A DNA stretch of 64,000 bases from Candidatus Francisella endociliophora. GTDB lineage: Bacteria; Pseudomonadota; Gammaproteobacteria; Francisellales; Francisellaceae. The stretch is from the NCBI RefSeq assembly GCF_000764555.1, contig NZ_CP009574.1, positions 1 to 64,000 on the forward strand, in the 5' to 3' direction. Numbering within the stretch: position 1 is the first letter of the stretch; each line of letters begins with the position of its first letter. Positions 9,445 through 18,709 of the stretch are shown in pieces. Below the pieces are notes generated by a model. The model made no database searches. It was not told the origin of the DNA and saw only the letters and a program-made list of their open reading frames with translations. Made by a program: the position numbers and the translations under genes.

Positions 9445-10458
9445 ATGAAAAAAATATTTACATTTACAGCAATGCTTATAAGTATGGGTATATCAAGCCT
9501 ATATGCGGAGAATATAGTATATATTGGATATGGATCATTAATTGAAGATCCTCGTGAGTTACCAATTAAAGAAGGTTTTAAACAAACAGATTTAAAGCTT
9601 CCAATAGATTTCCTTAGAATTAGTGGGTCATATATAGGTAATAGTAGTAAGCATGATGATACTCTATATGGTGCTTTTTGTAATAAAAAAGATCCTGATA
9701 GAAAAAATAGTCCTTTATATTTATCTGTAACCATAGCACCAGATGAATTTGCTAAAGATGTTAAATATTCTAATGTCTATAGTGCGCAGTATGATGTTGT
9801 AAATGATAAGTTTAAGGAACTTGCGATAGATGCTTTTGATAGTGCTAGAAAGGCTCTTATGCGTCGAGAAGGTACTACAGTAAGTGATAATATAGCGTTT
9901 ATTTCAAAATCTGATCTTGCTCCAGATACAAAAGAGAAAATTGATAATTATAAAATATCAAAAAATGCCACACAACTAAGTGAAAAAGATAAAGAAAATA
10001 TAATAACTTGGATGAAAGAGCATGGCATTGATACCACTTTTATCACGTACTTCCCATCAAACTTTCATGACACTATATATGGTAGGGGTATGGAAACTAT
10101 CGCAGGAAAAATTAAAGGAATGAACAGTGATAGAGATATCACAAAATGGAATCAAGATAATATTAGATTATTGATGTTCTTAGTTGCTAATAATCAAGCA
10201 AATATGGCAAGTACTCGCTATAATGCTCTTGAGAAATTCAGAAGTTATATCTATGAAGTGCCTGCAAATGTTAAAAATAATACTACATATTGGCAGATAG
10301 GTCCATATGCTAAAACTGCTGGATTATCTGGTTTAATTACAGATGTGTTTAATTATCCAAGAATACATACAAGAAAGCTTGAAGATTCAAATGCATATGT
10401 TGACTGCTCTGATTATAAGTTTGAATCAAAAGATGATTCAGATGAATATGTAAAGTAA
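9445..10458 (+). CDS. Predicted exported protein with a YGSL segment, function unknown
   Basis: 337 aa with a clear Sec signal peptide (MKKIFTFTAMLISMG…, likely cleavage after LYA near residue 21). The mature N-terminus reads ENIVYIGYGSLIEDP, which resembles the start of gamma-glutamylcyclotransferase-like folds. The rest is not recognised, so no enzyme activity is assigned. The protein is rich in Lys and Asp and probably periplasmic. It stands alone between prs and rplY. A weak AT-rich inverted repeat (10452-10459 with 10469-10476) follows the stop. Confidence 0.7.
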   Translation: MKKIFTFTAMLISMGISSLYAENIVYIGYGSLIEDPRELPIKEGFKQTDLKLPIDFLRISGSYIGNSSKHDDTLYGAFCNKKDPDRKNSPLYLSVTIAPDEFAKDVKYSNVYSAQYDVVNDKFKELAIDAFDSARKALMRREGTTVSDNIAFISKSDLAPDTKEKIDNYKISKNATQLSEKDKENIITWMKEHGIDTTFITYFPSNFHDTIYGRGMETIAGKIKGMNSDRDITKWNQDNIRLLMFLVANNQANMASTRYNALEKFRSYIYEVPANVKNNTTYWQIGPYAKTAGLSGLITDVFNYPRIHTRKLEDSNAYVDCSDYKFESKDDSDEYVK

Positions 10459-10628
10459 AATAAAACTATTTACTTTAATTTAATTTTAGAGCTATTATCC
10501 CCAAAGTACTTTATTACCTTTATTAATCCTTGAATTTTTAGTAGTTATCTAATAGAATGGCATGGTTAATCTAGGGTCGCATAGATTAATAAATTTATTT
10601 GTTTAAAAAAATACAAAGGAATCTAACA

Positions 10629-10919
10629 ATGGCAAATTTTGTTTTAAAAGCAGAAAAAAGAGATGACTTAGGAACTGGTGCGAGCCGCCGTCTAAGAAGA
10701 GCTGGTAAAATCCCAGCTGTTATATACGGTGGTGATAAAGAAGCAGTTTCAGTTACTATAGATCATGATAAAGTATTACATGCTACACAGGACAAAGCAT
10801 TTTTCTCTAGTGAAGTAACTGTAGAAGTTGATGGTAAAGAAGAAAAAGTTATTATCAAAGCGTTACAAAGACACCCGTATAAAGTTAAGCTAGTTCACGC
10901 TGACTTCATGAGAGTATAA
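10629..10919 (+). CDS. rplY: 50S ribosomal protein L25
   Basis: A 96-aa protein of the short L25 class, without the CTC extension. It opens [20 protein letters not shown], a strongly conserved N-terminus, and contains [11 protein letters not shown]25 binds 5S rRNA in the large subunit. The start at 10629 has AAAGGA about 9 nt upstream; the longer reading from 10599 would add ten unconserved residues. It is a single gene with its own upstream region. Confidence 0.95.
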   Translation: MANFVLKAEKRDDLGTGASRRLRRAGKIPAVIYGGDKEAVSVTIDHDKVLHATQDKAFFSSEVTVEVDGKEEKVIIKALQRHPYKVKLVHADFMRV

Positions 10920-11012
10920 TTTTATTTTCTCTATATTCATTCTATAATTTTCTATTAGAAAAAATCTTATGTTAGAATAAAAGTCTTATTATTCTAAATC
11001 CATGCTGCTTAC

Positions 11013-12263
11013 ATGAGTACATACACTGTAGTTATTATTTTATTTATACTTATTTGTACTTCAGCTTTTTTCTCTAGCTCTGAAACTGCTATGATGGCTT
11101 TGAATAAATATAAATTAAAGCATCTAGCTAAAAAAAATCATCGTTCTGCAAAGAGAAGCTTAAATCTTGTTCGTAACCCAGAGAAATTGTTAGTAGCTAT
11201 ATTGATCGGAAATACATTTGCAAATATTTTTGCAGGTACTGTAATTTCTTCTTATTCAGAAGATCATTTTGGTGATTTGGGGTTACTTATATCAACAGTT
11301 GTTGTAACTATTCTTGTATTAGTTTTTGGTGAGATAATACCAAAGTCGTTTGCTGCGGTATATCCTCAGAGACTAGCATTTCCATTTTCTTTACCTTTAA
11401 AAATTATAATAGTAATTTTATACCCATTTGTAGTATTTCTAAGTATGATTTCAAAAGGAACTTTAAAGCTTTTTGGAATTAAAATAGGGTCAGTAAATAA
11501 TGAGTCATTAGATAAAGAAGAGATTCATACTGTTGTGCATGAGTCAAATGCAAAACTTGGTGCTAAAAATAAAAATATGTTACTTGGTGTTTTAGAACTT
11601 GACAAAGTTTTAGTGCAAGAAGTAATGACTCATTTTAATAAAATTGAATATATCGATTTAAACAATTCAGTTGATAGAATTTTAGCTAGAATAGCTAGGT
11701 TAAAATCTCTGAATATTATTTTATGTGAAAGTGGTGTAAACAATGTTGTTGGTGTTATTAAATTAAAAGATATTATAAATTTGCTAATTACATCAAAAAA
11801 ATCAAATATAACAAAATCAGCATTAAAAAAGATTGCACAACAACCGTATTTCATTCCAGAAACAGTATCTTTGCAAACTCAGCTTATAAATTTTCAAAAG
11901 AAAAGTAAGAGATTTGCAATTGTTGTAGATGAATATGGCGATGTAAGCGGGGCGGTTACCGTTGAAGATATTATGGAAGAAATTGTTGGAGAATTCTCCG
12001 ATAGATTTGATATGAACAACAATATTCGTAAGCTTGGTGAAAACTCCTATTTAATAGGTGGTAGTGCTACTCTTAGAGAGATTAATCGACACATTGGTAT
12101 AGAGTTTGAGAGTGAAGATGCGAAAACGTTGTCTGGTCTTATTATTGAAGAAATTGAAAATTTGCCTTCAGGACCCTGTTGTATCAAATATGGAACTACT
12201 CTTTTAGAAATAACGAATATCGTTGATAATAAAATTGTCTCAATTAAGTTGAGTATTCTCTAA
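11013..12263 (+). CDS. CNNM/HlyC-CorC family membrane protein (YfjD-like)
   Basis: 416 aa. The N-terminal CNNM/DUF21 domain has about four hydrophobic segments, with SSSETAMMALN near residue 22 and VFGEIIPKS near 108. Two CBS domains (about residues 190-320, ending FAIVVDEYGDVSGAVTVEDIMEEIVGE) and a C-terminal CorC_HlyC domain follow. The family is linked to Mg2+/Co2+ efflux or homeostasis at the inner membrane. A second, soluble CorC homologue is encoded at 62571-63416. Confidence 0.9.
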   Translation: MSTYTVVIILFILICTSAFFSSSETAMMALNKYKLKHLAKKNHRSAKRSLNLVRNPEKLLVAILIGNTFANIFAGTVISSYSEDHFGDLGLLISTVVVTILVLVFGEIIPKSFAAVYPQRLAFPFSLPLKIIIVILYPFVVFLSMISKGTLKLFGIKIGSVNNESLDKEEIHTVVHESNAKLGAKNKNMLLGVLELDKVLVQEVMTHFNKIEYIDLNNSVDRILARIARLKSLNIILCESGVNNVVGVIKLKDIINLLITSKKSNITKSALKKIAQQPYFIPETVSLQTQLINFQKKSKRFAIVVDEYGDVSGAVTVEDIMEEIVGEFSDRFDMNNNIRKLGENSYLIGGSATLREINRHIGIEFESEDAKTLSGLIIEEIENLPSGPCCIKYGTTLLEITNIVDNKIVSIKLSIL

Positions 12264-12267
12264 AAAT

Positions 12268-12558
12268 CTAGAAAATAGTTTTAAATCCAACACGAGCTAG
12301 ACCTATACCAATTTCTGTACCTTCTATGATTTCATAATTTATGACTCTAGGATGATAACCTACATAGTTATCATCCTCTTCCTCAAGATAAACAATATCT
12401 TCGTCATCAATATGACCGTATTTTTCCTTTAGATGAGAGTGTTTAAATGGAATACTATCTTGTAAAAAATAACTATCAACATATTCATTATTAAAACAAT
12501 AACAGTGTTTAAAAATAATTAATCCAAAAATATAAAAAATAAACTTATAGTAATTCAT
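12268..12558 (-). CDS. Small predicted exported hypothetical protein
   Basis: 96 aa with a hydrophobic N-terminus (FIFYIFGLIIF) followed by Cys residues, then an acidic middle (DDEDIVYLEEEDD). No family is recognised. It is convergent with the CNNM gene (4-bp gap), and the next gene upstream on this strand encodes a small lipoprotein. No strong ribosome-binding site is visible before the ATG. It could be a periplasmic or surface peptide, or a poorly conserved ORF. Confidence 0.5.
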   Translation of the reverse strand: MNYYKFIFYIFGLIIFKHCYCFNNEYVDSYFLQDSIPFKHSHLKEKYGHIDDEDIVYLEEEDDNYVGYHPRVINYEIIEGTEIGIGLARVGFKTIF

Positions 12559-12650
12559 ATTTTTTATAATAATTGGCTAAATTAAAATAAATATATCATA
12601 AAATAATTTTGGTTTAAATATTATAGTAATAAGTTTATAGAGTTCTATTT

Positions 12651-12929
12651 TTACGCACTCATTCTATCCCAATTGATGTTTTGCATAAATGGACTTGGTT
12701 TAGTAAATCCAGTTTCTTCGTAATATTGACCTTGATAAGTATAGGGGCTAGTTTCTATTTGTTCGACACTTTGGTGGAAATAGCCATTGATTAAGTCATT
12801 TTTATCATAGTCAGTATTATAATATGTACCACTGGGTTGATAATTAGGGAAGGTAAATGATGTGTTACATCCAATTATGCTAATAATAAATATTGATATA
12901 AGACAAAAGTTTGAGAGTTTTTTAGACAT
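12651..12929 (-). CDS. Small predicted lipoprotein
   Basis: With the start at ATG 12929 the product has 92 aa. It carries a lysine-charged, hydrophobic signal peptide ending in a lipobox-like IIGC (Cys21). The mature part is short and rich in Tyr, Asn and Ser, with no recognised domain. The longer reading from 12977 would bury the signal peptide and overlap ychF, so it was not used. The gene begins 13 bp beyond the ychF stop and is likely in the same transcript. Confidence 0.65.
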   Translation of the reverse strand: MSKKLSNFCLISIFIISIIGCNTSFTFPNYQPSGTYYNTDYDKNDLINGYFHQSVEQIETSPYTYQGQYYEETGFTKPSPFMQNINWDRMSA

Positions 12930-12942
12930 CTTGAAGGATGAA

Positions 12943-14034
12943 TTACACGTTAAACCTAAAGTTAACAACATCACCATCTTTCATTATATATTCTTTGCCT
13001 TCTAGGCGGGCTTTACCTGCTTCTTTAGCACCTTTTTCGCCTTTATACTGGATATAGTCGTTATAAGAGATAACTTCAGCTCTAATAAAACCCCGTTCAA
13101 AATCCGTATGGATAACACCAGCCGCTTGTGGAGCAGTAGCGCCTACAGGGATTGTCCAAGCTCTAACTTCTTTAACACCTGCTGTAAGATATGTATGAAG
13201 GTTCAAAAGAGCATAGCCTGCTTTGATAACTCTATCAAGACCAGTTTCAGTAAGTCCCATATCAGCTAGAAACTCTAATTTTTCATCAGGCTCTAATTGA
13301 GAAATTTCTTGTTCCATAGCAGCACACACTGGTACAACATTTGAATTTTCTGCTTTAGCATATTCAATTACTTTGTCTAGTAGTGGATTATTTTCAAAAC
13401 CATCATCATTAACATTGGCAATATACAATACAGGCTTGCTAGTTAGTAGAGGAGTTTGCTTAAGCCATTTAGCTTCATCTTCTGTTAGTTCAAATGTTCT
13501 AGCAGGTTTTTCAGACTCAAGATGCTCTTTCAATTTTGTATAGAAGTCAGCTTTAGCAAGAGCTTCTTTATCACCAGATTTTTTCATTTTAGCAAATCTT
13601 TGAATAGCTTTATCACAAGACTCTATATCGGCTAAAATAAGTTCCATATTAATAGTGTTAATATCATCAATGGGATCAACTTTCCCACTTACATGGATAA
13701 TATTGTCATCTTCAAAACATCTAACAACATGAGCGATAGCATCTGTCTCACGGATGTTTGCTAAGAATTTGTTACCAAGGCCTTCACCTTTACTTGCACC
13801 AGCAACAAGACCTGCAATATCGACAAACTCCATCGTTGTTGGTAGAATTCTTTCTGGATTAACAATCTTAGCTAATTCATTAAGTCTTTGATCTGGTACA
13901 GAAACAATACCTACATTTGGATCAATTGTACAAAAAGGGTAGTTCTCTGCGTCAATACCAGCTTCTGTTAAAGCATTAAATAGAGTTGATTTACCAACAT
14001 TCGGTAAACCTACGATACCACATTTAAATCCCAT
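12943..14034 (-). CDS. ychF: Redox-regulated ATPase/GTPase YchF
   Basis: 363 aa, a universal Obg-family P-loop protein. Walker [12 protein letters not shown] lies at residues 8-18, [17 protein letters not shown] forms the G3 region near 70, and the C-terminal TGS domain holds the segment [13 protein letters not shown]. It binds ribosomes and hydrolyses ATP, acting in stress and translation quality control. It follows pth on the same strand, the usual pth-ychF order. Confidence 0.95.
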   Translation of the reverse strand: MGFKCGIVGLPNVGKSTLFNALTEAGIDAENYPFCTIDPNVGIVSVPDQRLNELAKIVNPERILPTTMEFVDIAGLVAGASKGEGLGNKFLANIRETDAIAHVVRCFEDDNIIHVSGKVDPIDDINTINMELILADIESCDKAIQRFAKMKKSGDKEALAKADFYTKLKEHLESEKPARTFELTEDEAKWLKQTPLLTSKPVLYIANVNDDGFENNPLLDKVIEYAKAENSNVVPVCAAMEQEISQLEPDEKLEFLADMGLTETGLDRVIKAGYALLNLHTYLTAGVKEVRAWTIPVGATAPQAAGVIHTDFERGFIRAEVISYNDYIQYKGEKGAKEAGKARLEGKEYIMKDGDVVNFRFNV

Positions 14035-14053
14035 TATTTTATTCCTTATAGTA

Positions 14054-14629
14054 TTATTTTGTATGAAGCCTTTGCATTGCAGGCTCTAGTTTGTAATTTA
14101 TTATATCATCTAAAACACAGATACCATTATCAAGAGCATCATCTATATCTTTTTTCTGAGCTATGGATGGATTTGATAATACGTAGTTTGAAACTTTTGA
14201 TTTATGTCCTGGGTGCCCAATACCTATTCTTAAACGAAGGTAATCATTTGTTCCAAGATGTTGGTGAATGCTTCTAAGACCATTATGTCCACCATGTCCA
14301 CCACCTTTCTTAAGGCGAATCTCTCCAGAGTCTATATCAAGTTCATCATGCACTACTAGTATTTCTTCAGGCTGTATTTTATAAAAGTTAGCAACCTTAG
14401 TTACAGCTAGACCACTATTATTCATATAAGTTGTAGGAAATACTAATAGCACATTATTATAGCTAATACTTACTTTGGCGATACTACAATTAAGCTTAGA
14501 GTTTGAACTAAAGCTTTCACCTTGTTCTTGTGCTATTTTTGTAATAAACCACTCACCAACATTATGGCGAGTATTCTCATATTCTTTGCCTATATTCCCA
14601 AGGCCAACCATCATTTTAATCTTAGGCAT
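14054..14629 (-). CDS. pth: Peptidyl-tRNA hydrolase
   Basis: 191 aa from ATG 14629 ([12 protein letters not shown]). It recycles peptidyl-tRNA released by drop-off. Conserved features: [17 protein letters not shown] with the catalytic His, [17 protein letters not shown] and the [14 protein letters not shown] loop. The 5' end overlaps the beta-lactamase stop by 8 bp, so the two are transcriptionally coupled. An upstream ATG at 14644 would add five residues without a better ribosome-binding site. Confidence 0.95.
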   Translation of the reverse strand: MPKIKMMVGLGNIGKEYENTRHNVGEWFITKIAQEQGESFSSNSKLNCSIAKVSISYNNVLLVFPTTYMNNSGLAVTKVANFYKIQPEEILVVHDELDIDSGEIRLKKGGGHGGHNGLRSIHQHLGTNDYLRLRIGIGHPGHKSKVSNYVLSNPSIAQKKDIDDALDNGICVLDDIINYKLEPAMQRLHTK

Positions 14630-15506
14630 CTTTCGAACTGTCATCTAGTTTTAAATTATCAAAAAGAATTTCTGTAACTTTTCTTAGAACTTTGCTATTT
14701 GGCTCAGCACTTTTTTCTGGTTGAGTATAGAAAATTGACATTGCTATAGGTTTGCTATCATCAGGCCAGATTATTGCTACATCATTAGTAGTACCATATT
14801 CACATGTGCCTGTTTTATCTCCAATAGTCCAGTCTTCAGGAATCTCAGCTGCTATACGATTATCACCAGATGTACTTTCTCTTAACCATTTTTTAAATAA
14901 TGCTTGGTGCCTATCATCTAATACATCATTACTAAAGGCAAGTTTATTAATGTCTCTAGCCATTATTTTAGGAGTAGTTTTATTTAGGTTGGTTGTTAAA
15001 TCTACCTTACTTATTTTAGGAGCTAAGTCAGCAACTTTAGTAGCGTGATCTTGTAAAGATAATGTGAATTTTCTAAGCTCTTTTAAGCCACCAAGTTTAT
15101 GGATTAAGAGGTTTGTTGCTGTGTTATCATTATTTATAGATGCTTTGCAGAGTTGTCTAATAGTCATTTCTTTATTAGAGTGTTTTTTTGTAATAGGTGA
15201 ATATCCAACAATCTGGTTATCAACAATTTTTATCTTTTCACTAAGCAGTTCTTTGTTCTTCATGCTTTGTTTTAAAATAGCCCCAACAACTAGAAACTTA
15301 TAAGTGCTGCATGTAGGAAAGTAAAAGCTTGCATTATGAGAAAAGTTTTTCCAATCGTTTCTATTTATTGTATAGACACCAATCTTTCCTCCATACTCTT
15401 TTTCTATCTTTTTGATTTCATTCGATGTATGTATATTCGCTTTAGATGTTGCGAACAAGGGAGATATAGTGGTTATAGCGATTATAGTGGTAATTATTTT
15501 TTTCAT
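14622..15506 (-). CDS. Class A beta-lactamase-like protein lacking several catalytic residues
   Basis: 294 aa with a signal peptide (cut near LFA-TS). The active-site serine motif STYK is at 67-70 and KTG at 231-233. By spacing, Ambler position 130 (SDN Ser) is Asn126 in NDN, Glu166 is Ala162 in the Pro-containing omega loop, and Asn170 is Ser166. Cys66 and Cys235 match Ambler 69 and 238, the disulfide pair of class A carbapenemases. Francisella is known to encode class A enzymes at the chromosome. This copy may be a weak or inactive hydrolase, or a penicillin-binding relative. Confidence 0.85.
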   Translation of the reverse strand: MKKIITTIIAITTISPLFATSKANIHTSNEIKKIEKEYGGKIGVYTINRNDWKNFSHNASFYFPTCSTYKFLVVGAILKQSMKNKELLSEKIKIVDNQIVGYSPITKKHSNKEMTIRQLCKASINNDNTATNLLIHKLGGLKELRKFTLSLQDHATKVADLAPKISKVDLTTNLNKTTPKIMARDINKLAFSNDVLDDRHQALFKKWLRESTSGDNRIAAEIPEDWTIGDKTGTCEYGTTNDVAIIWPDDSKPIAMSIFYTQPEKSAEPNSKVLRKVTEILFDNLKLDDSSKDA

Positions 15507-15515
15507 AACTTAAAT

Positions 15516-16361
15516 TTAGAATTGGTCTGATGTAAGTAATAAGAAATCATTTATTTTCTTTATATTGTCTTTTTTAGCAATAGCAGCATCTGTTAAAGGA
15601 AGCTTGTCACCACCAGACACTTTTAGAGCTCCTTGAGGTGTCTTATATAATATTGTTGGGAATCCTTGAATATCTCCTGATAATTCCATATTATTTTCAG
15701 CTTTTTCATTTTCTTGAGTTAAATTTTTATCATAGGATTCTGTGTCATGGTATTTAATAAAAGCTTGTAATGGATCTTTAGAATTAAAGAAACTTTTAAC
15801 AATATCAGGACTATTACGTAGAGCACCTAGCGGAATCCAGCGGACCGCTAGTTGGCCTGATTTGATTGCAGGTTGAGTTGCTTCAAATAAATGGTTGCAG
15901 TAGCTACAGCTTGGGTCAATTATAGCGTAGAATTTATGGGGTGCATCACTACTACCTTGCTGTATATATGATGCATATTTTTTGATATTTAAATATAACC
16001 TACTTGCTTTAGCTGATGATGTAAAATAGTTTGCGTATATTTGGTTAAGGCTAGTTAGTTTATTTTCATTTCTATCCCAAGCTAGAAGTTCTCCATTGAC
16101 GATAACTCCACCATCTTCACTTGTGAATGTAACAGTTTTCTTATTAGGATCTTTCTTATCTTGTAATATATAGGCTTGAAGGTGTACTCCAGTGTCAAAG
16201 GTTTTTATAATTTTATATTGAGGAAATGCATGTTCAACTAGATATAATCCTTGTTTATTTTCTGTAGGATCTTTATGAAGATTAGTCGTGCTAAATATAT
16301 ATAGTACAAGTATAAATACAGCGACTATTAGCATCAATATAGTGAAATTTTTCTTTTGCAT
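15516..16361 (-). CDS. DsbC/DsbG-like thiol:disulfide interchange protein
   Basis: 281 aa. One N-terminal hydrophobic segment (ILMLIVAVFILVLYIF) acts as a signal or membrane anchor. A thioredoxin-fold domain begins near residue 135, with active site CSYC in DPSCSYCNHLF and the cis-Pro loop GFPTILY. Members isomerise or oxidise disulfides in the periplasm. The gene sits between the beta-lactamase and prepilin peptidase genes. A role in folding Cys-containing exported proteins, perhaps including the neighbour with its Cys pair, is inference. Confidence 0.85.
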   Translation of the reverse strand: MQKKNFTILMLIVAVFILVLYIFSTTNLHKDPTENKQGLYLVEHAFPQYKIIKTFDTGVHLQAYILQDKKDPNKKTVTFTSEDGGVIVNGELLAWDRNENKLTSLNQIYANYFTSSAKASRLYLNIKKYASYIQQGSSDAPHKFYAIIDPSCSYCNHLFEATQPAIKSGQLAVRWIPLGALRNSPDIVKSFFNSKDPLQAFIKYHDTESYDKNLTQENEKAENNMELSGDIQGFPTILYKTPQGALKVSGGDKLPLTDAAIAKKDNIKKINDFLLLTSDQF

Positions 16362-16368
16362 TATCCAG

Positions 16369-17217
16369 TTAAATTTGAATCATCATGGCGTGATTATACC
16401 ATATATAGATACTATCTTTAGTCATGATATAAAAAAATGTCGCCAAAATTATAGCGGGTCCAAAAGGTATTATATTTGTTCGACGAGCTATAATATTTAT
16501 AACTATAGCGATAATAATACCAAAGATGCAGCTAGCAAAAATTGTATATAAAAGCATAGGATAGCCGAACCAGGCACCAATGGCAGCTAAAAGTTTGAAG
16601 TCACCATGACCAAAACCCTCTTTACCTGTGAGTATTTTATATATCCAAAAAACGCTCCAAAGAGATAGGTAACCAATGATAGCGCCCCAGACAGATATTT
16701 CTAAAGATGTGAAAATACTATAGTAGTTTAGTATAATTCCAATCCAGACTAAGGGTAGTGTAAATGAGTCTGGTAAGATTTGATGTTTTGCATCTATAAA
16801 GAAAAGAGGTATAAAAAATACAGCTAAAATTATCAGAGCAAATGCTTGTGATGTAAAACCAAAATAATAGAATATACCTATAAATATAATTGCTGTTAAA
16901 AATTCAACTAAAGGATATTCAAAAGATATTTTTTGCTTACAAAAAAAACATTTACCTTGTAAAAGAAACCAACCAAATATTGGTATATTATGTCTATACT
17001 TGAGCTTATTATGACACTTTGGGCATTCAGAAGGTGTTAGTAAGCTAAAGTTAGATTTGTTTTCCTGCGTAGGTAGATTTAAAATTTCTCTAGCAATATT
17101 TTTTTCATCTGCAAAAAGTTTATTAGGAACTCTATATATTAGTACATTTAAAAAACTTCCAATAGATGCACCAGTCAAGAATATAAAAAAGAAGATTATA
17201 TAAATATCATAGTGCAT
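16369..17217 (-). CDS. pilD: Type IV prepilin leader peptidase/N-methyltransferase
   Basis: 282 aa, about eight hydrophobic segments. Near the N-terminus GSFLNVLIYRVP is followed by the zinc-site cysteines CPKC and CFFC. The two catalytic aspartates lie in FFIDAKHQILPD and the GHGDFKLL motif. It cleaves and methylates prepilins and pseudopilins at the inner membrane. Its start abuts the stop of the transhydrogenase gene (2-bp gap). Confidence 0.94.
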   Translation of the reverse strand: MHYDIYIIFFFIFLTGASIGSFLNVLIYRVPNKLFADEKNIAREILNLPTQENKSNFSLLTPSECPKCHNKLKYRHNIPIFGWFLLQGKCFFCKQKISFEYPLVEFLTAIIFIGIFYYFGFTSQAFALIILAVFFIPLFFIDAKHQILPDSFTLPLVWIGIILNYYSIFTSLEISVWGAIIGYLSLWSVFWIYKILTGKEGFGHGDFKLLAAIGAWFGYPMLLYTIFASCIFGIIIAIVINIIARRTNIIPFGPAIILATFFYIMTKDSIYIWYNHAMMIQI

Positions 17218-17218
17218 T

Positions 17219-18616
17219 TTATTTATTCTGCGTATTAGTTTTGTTAGGAAGCTTTAGTTTATTAACTCCATCAATAGCTGCAATACGATAAGCCTCAGCC
17301 ATAGTAGGGTAGTTGAAAGTTGTGTTCAAGAAATATCTAATACTATTGTGTTTTCCGGGCATTGACTTGATAGCTTGACCAATATGAATAATTTCAGATA
17401 CCCTATGACCGAAACAATGGATACCTAAGATCTCAAGTGTTTCTTTATGGAAAAGTATTTTTAACATCCCTGTTTCGCTATATGAAATTTGTGCACGAGC
17501 AAGATCTTTAAAGTAAGCTTTACCAACTTCATATGGAACATTATCAGCAGTTAGTTCTTCTTCAGTTCTGCCTATACAGCTAATCTCAGGACGAGTATAG
17601 ATACCAGTAGGGATATCTTCAACTAGTTTATCATTACATGATCCATCAATAATATGTGTAGCAGCAAACCTACCTTGGTTAAATGCAGAAGAAGCTAGTG
17701 AAGGGAAGCCAATAACATCACCAACAGCATATATATTCGCTTGAGATGTTTGGTAGTTATCATTTACTTGTACTAGACCTCTTTGAGGATTGTATTCTAC
17801 ACCAATCTCATCAAGATTTAATCCGTTTGTATTACCAGCACGGCCAAGAGCAAAGAGTACATAATCAGATTCAATAATTCTTCCAGAATTAAGAGTTGTA
17901 ACTACTTTATCACCTTTTGCTTTAATGCTCTTATATGTTTCATTATGCATTAAGTTAATTTTTTGATTAACTGTGAAATGGTTTGTAAGCGTTTCAATAA
18001 TCTCATTATCTAAGAATGACATTAATTTATCTCTAGTGTTAATAAGATTAACTTGTATATTTAAAGTCCCCAAAATAGAGGCATATTCACAACCAATTAC
18101 ACCAGCACCATATATGGTTATTGATTTAATTTGCTTATCTTTTAACTCTAGAATTGAGTCACTATCTAAGATTCTTGGATGTGTGAAATCTATATCATTA
18201 GGTTGATATGGACGAGAACCTGTACATAGAATGAATTTCTTAGCTGTGATTATTTCAGTAGAACCATTTTTACGTGAAATTTTTATTTTATTTTTAGTTA
18301 AAAAGCTTGCAAAGCCATAAAAAACATCGATTTCATTAGTCGCAAAACGATTCTTTTTGATTTCTCTTTGTTTTAAAACTATTTCATAAGCACTATCGAG
18401 CATTTCAGGGAAATCATAGGTCTTTTTATTATACCAAACTTCACGTGAGAGCTGTCTTAATGCTTTACTTGGAATTGTGCCCCAGTTATTACAGCCGCCG
18501 CCAATAGCATCATCTTCGATAATTGCTACTTTTTGACCGTTTCTAGTTGCTTTCATGGCAGCACCTTCACCACCAGGCCCACTACCTATAATAATTATGT
18601 CATAATTGTATTCCAT
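17219..18616 (-). CDS. sthA: Soluble NAD(P)+ transhydrogenase
   Basis: 465 aa, pyridine nucleotide-disulfide oxidoreductase fold. FAD-binding GSGPGGEGAA lies at residue 12, the NAD-binding GAGVIGCEYASIL near 170, and the dimerisation domain contains HCFGHRVSEIIHIG. The redox-active CxxxxC of lipoamide dehydrogenase is absent (GCNNWGTIPSKAL), which points to SthA, the enzyme that moves hydride from NADPH to NAD+. Confidence 0.92.
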   Translation of the reverse strand: MEYNYDIIIIGSGPGGEGAAMKATRNGQKVAIIEDDAIGGGCNNWGTIPSKALRQLSREVWYNKKTYDFPEMLDSAYEIVLKQREIKKNRFATNEIDVFYGFASFLTKNKIKISRKNGSTEIITAKKFILCTGSRPYQPNDIDFTHPRILDSDSILELKDKQIKSITIYGAGVIGCEYASILGTLNIQVNLINTRDKLMSFLDNEIIETLTNHFTVNQKINLMHNETYKSIKAKGDKVVTTLNSGRIIESDYVLFALGRAGNTNGLNLDEIGVEYNPQRGLVQVNDNYQTSQANIYAVGDVIGFPSLASSAFNQGRFAATHIIDGSCNDKLVEDIPTGIYTRPEISCIGRTEEELTADNVPYEVGKAYFKDLARAQISYSETGMLKILFHKETLEILGIHCFGHRVSEIIHIGQAIKSMPGKHNSIRYFLNTTFNYPTMAEAYRIAAIDGVNKLKLPNKTNTQNK

Positions 18617-18709
18617 GGCTTAACTCCACAAGCTAGTTTGAATTTGCGAAAAAATATATCTATCAGATGATAACATAGTCTAAGTTTATATTAAGAGTTT
18701 TTAGTGAAA

